From the NCBI RefSeq assembly GCF_900128505.1, contig NZ_LT669941.1, positions 1,649,848-1,713,847 on the forward strand: DNA of 64,000 nt. Reading direction: 5' to 3'. This document shows, piece after piece, positions 60,541-64,000 of this stretch (the first letter of the stretch is position 1; each line of letters starts with the position of its first letter). Under the pieces are notes generated by a model. It was given only the letters and a program-made list of their open reading frames with translations. It was not told the DNA's origin and did no database searches. Source of the stretch: Parabacteroides timonensis. Lineage in GTDB: Bacteria; Bacteroidota; Bacteroidia; Bacteroidales; Tannerellaceae. Made by a program: the position numbers and the translations under genes.

Positions 60541-61590
60541 ATGGAAACAAAAATATTAAAGAAGAACGCCTTATTCAATCCGGAAGGCGACACAGAAATC
60601 CGTCTCCGGAAAATGATCGGCGGAAATACCACCAATTTGAACGACTTTAATAATATGCGTTACAAATGGGTGAGCAGTTGGTATCGTCAGGCAATGAACA
60701 ATTTCTGGATACCCGAAGAGATCAATCTGTCGCAGGATACAAAGGATTATCCTCACCTGGAACCAGCTGAACGGACAGCTTACAACAAAATTCTCAGCTT
60801 TCTGGTCTTCCTCGATTCTCTACAGAGTAACAACCTGCCGGCTATCAGTGAATACATCACTGCCAATGAAGTCAATCTTTGTCTTCATATCCAGGCATTT
60901 CAGGAATGTGTACATAGCCAGAGTTATAGCTATATGCTTGATTCTATTTGCAGTCCCGAAGAACGTAATGATATTCTCTATCAGTGGAAAACAGATGAGC
61001 ATTTATTGAAAAGAAATACGTTCATCGGCAATTGTTACAACGAGTTTCAGGAGAGCCAAAACGGTTTTACACTGATGAAGACCTTGATAGCCAATTACAT
61101 TCTGGAAGGTATTTATTTCTACAGCGGTTTCATGTTCTTTTACAACCTGAGCCGTAACGGAAAGATGTCAGGATCCGCCCAGGAAATACGTTATATCAAC
61201 CGGGATGAAAATACGCATCTATGGTTATTCCGTAACATCATTCTCGAACTGAAAAAAGAAGAGCCCGAACTCTTTACACCCGATAAGGTTAAAGTGTACG
61301 AGGAAATGATGCGTGAAGGAGTGAAACAGGAAACGGAATGGGGACAATATGTGATAGGAAACAACATCCAGGGACTCAACCAGCAAATGGTAGCAGATTA
61401 TATCCGCTATTTGGGTAATATCCGTTGGCTCAGTCTGGGTTATGAACCACTGTTTGAAGACAACCGGAAGGAACCGGAAAGCATGCACTGGGTATCACAG
61501 TATTCAAATGCCAACATGGTGAAGACTGACTTTTTCGAAGCAAAGAGTACAGCTTATGCCAAGAGCACGGCGTTGGAAGATGACTTGTAA
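60541..61590 (+). CDS. nrdB: Class I ribonucleoside-diphosphate reductase, beta subunit
   Basis: A 349-residue ferritin-like subunit: metal ligands Asp in FLVFLDSLQSNN, Glu and His in FQECVHSQSYSY (with radical Tyr), Glu in ILEGIYFYSGF, and Glu and His in RDENTHLW. Hence a tyrosyl-radical type (class Ia-like). Same transcript as nrdA, ended by the hairpin at 61619-61656. Confidence 0.96.
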   Translation: METKILKKNALFNPEGDTEIRLRKMIGGNTTNLNDFNNMRYKWVSSWYRQAMNNFWIPEEINLSQDTKDYPHLEPAERTAYNKILSFLVFLDSLQSNNLPAISEYITANEVNLCLHIQAFQECVHSQSYSYMLDSICSPEERNDILYQWKTDEHLLKRNTFIGNCYNEFQESQNGFTLMKTLIANYILEGIYFYSGFMFFYNLSRNGKMSGSAQEIRYINRDENTHLWLFRNIILELKKEEPELFTPDKVKVYEEMMREGVKQETEWGQYVIGNNIQGLNQQMVADYIRYLGNIRWLSLGYEPLFEDNRKEPESMHWVSQYSNANMVKTDFFEAKSTAYAKSTALEDDL

Positions 61591-61618
61591 CAGTCTCCCT
61601 TTCTACACCACATAACAA

Positions 61619-61656
61619 GAATCCGGATATACATTATTATTAATGTATCCGGATTC
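61619..61656 (+). terminator. Hairpin after nrdB
   Basis: GAATCCGGATATACATT pairs with AATGTATCCGGATTC, 15 bp with a 2-base bulge and a short loop. No strong T-run, but position supports a terminator. Confidence 0.65.
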
Positions 61657-61826
61657 CTATCCTATTCTATATAGACTTATCGACCAACACTTTCAACCCT
61701 TTGAAAACCCTCCCACAGACAGCCTCTTACCCAATGTAAATCAACGGGATAAAACATCTATTTTCTTTAACTAAAAGGACTCTCAATAATTAATGATTAT
61801 TCGTATCGCCGATTCATTTATTTAGC

Positions 61827-61834
61827 TACTTTTG
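61827..61834 (+). promoter_or_regulatory. -7 box of the RimK/GNAT pair
   Basis: TACTTTTG, 19 bases before the ATG at 61854; no -33 TTTG is visible. The 197 bases between the nrdB terminator and this box hold no gene that I can see. Confidence 0.5.
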
Positions 61835-61853
61835 CGCACTTATTATATTCGAC

Positions 61854-63326
61854 ATGAATAACGTGCTAATTTTATTAGACAGCCTGAATGATTGGAAACC
61901 GTATTATAAGACAAGCAGCATCTTGAACGTTTCCGATTATTTGAAGAACAAATCTCTCCAGAAAGAAAAGGGGAATAAGTTTGTTATCAACCTTAGTAAC
62001 GATTACAGTTATAATTCCGAAGGATATTACTGTTCGCTACTAGCCCAAACCAGGGGACACAAAGTGATTCCCGGAGTAGATATCATTAATAAGGTAGAAG
62101 CAGGTGCCGGTGTCCGGATGGACCGAAACCTGCAAAAGCTCTGTTATCAGTGGATACAGAAAAATAATATTACCGAAGACATCTGGAACCTGGATATCTA
62201 TTTCGGTACATGCAAAGAGAAAGGGTTGGAAAAAATAGCCCGTTTTATCTTTGAGAACTATCCGGCACCGCTATTAAGGGTCAGTTTGAATACCCGGCAA
62301 AAGAACCAAATTGAAACAATCCAGTTCCTTTCATTAGAACAACTGAATGACGACGAGCAAAGCTTCTTTGCCGATACGCTGGACCGTTTCAACAAAAAAG
62401 TATGGCGTGCACCCCAATCTGTTAAATCGGCACGGTATAGCCTGGCTGTATTATACGATCCGGAAGAAAAGTTTCCACCCAGCAACAAACAGGCTTTGAA
62501 CAAATTATTGGATGTTGCTAAAAAAATGGATATACATGCCGAACTAATCACCGAAGAAGATGCTACACGGTTAATGGAGTTCGACGCTCTGTTTATCCGG
62601 ACCACTACGTCGCTGAACCATTATACTTTCCGTCTGTCACAACTGGCGAAGCAAAACGGAATGGTGGTGATCGATGATCCGTTATCTATCATCCGGTGTA
62701 CCAACAAGGTCTACCTAAACGAACTATTTGAGAAAGAAAAGATACCGGCTCCGTTGTCTATGTTGATCTTTAAGTCGAATGAAAACACATTCGAACAGAT
62801 CAGCGAACAACTAGGTTCGCCTTTCATCCTGAAAATCCCGGACGGATCGTTCTCTTTCGGGATGAAAAAAGTAACCAATGAGATAGAGCTGAAAGCAGCA
62901 CTCGATCTGCTTTTCGATAAATCGTCTATCCTTCTGGCACAGGAATTTACCCCGACCGAATTCGACTGGCGAATCGGTATCCTGAACGGAGAACCGCTGT
63001 TTGCCTGCAAATATTATATGGCAAAAGGACACTGGCAGATCTATTGCCATTATGATTCGGGAAGAAGTCGGTGCGGACTGGTCGATACGCTTCCGATTTA
63101 CCAAGTTCCACGTAAAGTACTCGACACAGCAGTCAAGGCAGCTTCGCTGATAGGCAAAGGATTATATGGAGTCGATATGAAGATGGTCAACGACCGGGCT
63201 ATGGTTATCGAGATCAACGATAATCCGAGCATCGACCACGGGATTGAAGATGCTGTACTGGGGGATGATTTATATTATCGTATCCTGAATCATTTCGGTC
63301 GTACACTGGATATGAAACACTTCTAA
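61854..63326 (+). CDS. RimK-like ATP-grasp ligase with RLAN-type N-domain
   Basis: A 490-residue protein. The N-terminal half (about residues 1-190) resembles the RimK-like ATP-grasp N-terminal domain (SNDYSYNSEGYYCSLLAQTRGHKVIP). The C-terminal half is a RimK-type ATP-grasp: DALFIRTTTSLNHYTFRL, NKVYLNELFEKEKIPAP, PFILKIPDGSFSFGMKKV, and the metal/ATP end GVDMKMVNDRAMVIEINDNPS. Such enzymes join amino acids to peptides or other acids. The substrate is not known. It is 4 bases from the GNAT gene, and the two are a recurring pair. Confidence 0.85.
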   Translation: MNNVLILLDSLNDWKPYYKTSSILNVSDYLKNKSLQKEKGNKFVINLSNDYSYNSEGYYCSLLAQTRGHKVIPGVDIINKVEAGAGVRMDRNLQKLCYQWIQKNNITEDIWNLDIYFGTCKEKGLEKIARFIFENYPAPLLRVSLNTRQKNQIETIQFLSLEQLNDDEQSFFADTLDRFNKKVWRAPQSVKSARYSLAVLYDPEEKFPPSNKQALNKLLDVAKKMDIHAELITEEDATRLMEFDALFIRTTTSLNHYTFRLSQLAKQNGMVVIDDPLSIIRCTNKVYLNELFEKEKIPAPLSMLIFKSNENTFEQISEQLGSPFILKIPDGSFSFGMKKVTNEIELKAALDLLFDKSSILLAQEFTPTEFDWRIGILNGEPLFACKYYMAKGHWQIYCHYDSGRSRCGLVDTLPIYQVPRKVLDTAVKAASLIGKGLYGVDMKMVNDRAMVIEINDNPSIDHGIEDAVLGDDLYYRILNHFGRTLDMKHF

Positions 63327-63330
63327 GTAG

Positions 63331-63789
63331 ATGGAAAAAGAGTTGGAAATCAGGCAGGCAGTCCGTTCGGACCTCGATTCTATACAGGAAATAGAAACAA
63401 TTTGTTTCGGTGCGGACAGTTTTTCAAGGAGACAGTTCTTATACCTTATTACCCAGGCAAAAGGAATTTTTTATGTTGTTACGGATAAGGAGAAAGTGAT
63501 TGCATACAGTTCGTTGATATCGAATGCCCGCACTCATAACCTACGTATTTATTCCATAGCCGTTCATCCGGATGCCAGAGGCAGGAAGTTAGGGCAGCAA
63601 CTGATGGAAAAAGCAATCGGGTTTGCCCGGTCTCATCAACTCAAAAAGATAACGTTGGAAGTAAATGTAACTAACGGAGCCGCCATCGGTCTCTACTTAA
63701 AAAACGGATTCGAACACATCCGCATAATCAACAATTATTATGCGGATGGCTCGAATGCTTATTATATGCATAAGATTATTAACTCCTAA
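63331..63789 (+). CDS. GNAT N-acetyltransferase
   Basis: A 152-residue acetyltransferase with the acetyl-CoA site VHPDARGRKLGQQLMEKAIGFA (R/QxxGxG/A variant) and VNVTNGAAIGLYLKNGFEHI near the end. RimI-like. Starts 4 bases after the RimK-like stop, so it probably acts in the same pathway, e.g. acetylating the ligase substrate or product. Confidence 0.92.
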   Translation: MEKELEIRQAVRSDLDSIQEIETICFGADSFSRRQFLYLITQAKGIFYVVTDKEKVIAYSSLISNARTHNLRIYSIAVHPDARGRKLGQQLMEKAIGFARSHQLKKITLEVNVTNGAAIGLYLKNGFEHIRIINNYYADGSNAYYMHKIINS

Positions 63790-63802
63790 GCGTCTGATAA
63801 AA

Positions 63803-64000
63803 CTAGAAATTCGTTGGCTTCCCTCCTACCTTGACTTTGGCCAGTCCGGCATTCCCGGAAACAAAGTTGATACGGACAAAGCGAAGGCTGTTGTGCTCCT
63901 TCCACATCGCCTAAAGTAAAAAGCCAGCCACGATTCAAACTGATTTACTGGCAGACTGTATCGTGAAGAGGCGGTTATCGAACGATAAACACCCCCCTAT
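63803..64000 (-). pseudogene. Degenerate coding remnant at window edge
   Basis: On the minus strand one frame reads FDNRLFTIQSASKSV*, IVAGFLL*, then AMWKEHNSLRFVRINFVSG...GGKPTNF*. Two in-frame stops split what looks like the C-terminus of a secreted binding domain (RFVRINFVSGNAGLAKV is like the last strand of an F5/8-type discoidin domain). The rest of the gene, if any, lies beyond the window. Could also be a short intergenic repeat with chance reading frame. Confidence 0.35.

Overview
The window reads as chromosomal DNA of a gut Bacteroidales, most likely Parabacteroides or a close relative. Evidence: Bacteroidetes-type promoters (TAnnTTTG at -7, often with TTG or TTTG about 19-21 bases upstream), a GH92 mannosidase, a Porin_10-type porin, fimbrillin-family lipoproteins, an Mpi-type DNA invertase, a Rho factor with a long Asn/Gln-rich insert, and a sorting-domain (CTD) protein. 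The genus is an inference; no 16S rRNA or other marker is present.

Layout. 1-1497: 3' part of a GH92 alpha-mannosidase gene. 1594-4205: histidine kinase and NtrC-type regulator, overlapping ATGA. 4347-7175: four-subunit 2-oxoacid:ferredoxin oxidoreductase operon with a 56-residue membrane protein inside it. 7246-10208: porin and membrane-anchored solute-binding protein. 10212-11759: PAS histidine kinase (minus). 11941-13212: DEAD-box helicase. 13317-19734 (minus): a surface-protein (fimbrillin) locus with an HU-like protein, an orphan antitoxin-like protein and a 23-bp palindromic tandem array. At its head, 19736-19875, 16-bp inverted repeats flank a 108-bp segment carrying a promoter that points away from the locus: an invertible promoter caught in the OFF state. 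19983-27238 (minus): rho, tilS, a zinc-ribbon protein, a Nif3-like protein, aspS. 27478-28415: tRNA-Pro and an Mpi-like serine invertase. 28497-40748: ADP-forming acyl-CoA synthetase, then divergent hypFAB and hypCDE plus [NiFe]-hydrogenase small, large and cytochrome b subunits and the maturation protease; a second 23-bp-period palindromic array precedes the protease gene. 40783-46353 (minus): membrane-spanning TPR/HTH regulator, broken glpF, glpK, glpD. 46440-50755 (minus): PBP1A, YeiH-type exporter, LysR regulator. 50856-55536: Fic protein and AsmA-like protein. 55537-57245 (minus): rfbB, rfbC. 57403-57585: two tRNA-Cys genes. 57745-61590: cobalamin riboswitch and class I nrdA-nrdB. 61854-63789: RimK-like ATP-grasp and GNAT pair. 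63803-64000: degenerate remnant.

How it works together. The hydrogenase block has the metallocentre maturation genes HypA-F, both catalytic subunits, the membrane cytochrome and the endopeptidase, enough for a membrane-bound H2-oxidising enzyme feeding quinone. Ferredoxin-linked oxidoreductase and ADP-forming acyl-CoA synthetase fit anaerobic fermentation of amino acids and sugars. The riboswitch on nrdAB would switch off the B12-independent reductase when cobalamin is present. The most unusual content is the phase-variable surface locus, the Mpi-like invertase 8 kb away whose expected catalytic serine position is Tyr-Ser, and two intergenic arrays of different palindromes that share an exact 23-bp period.
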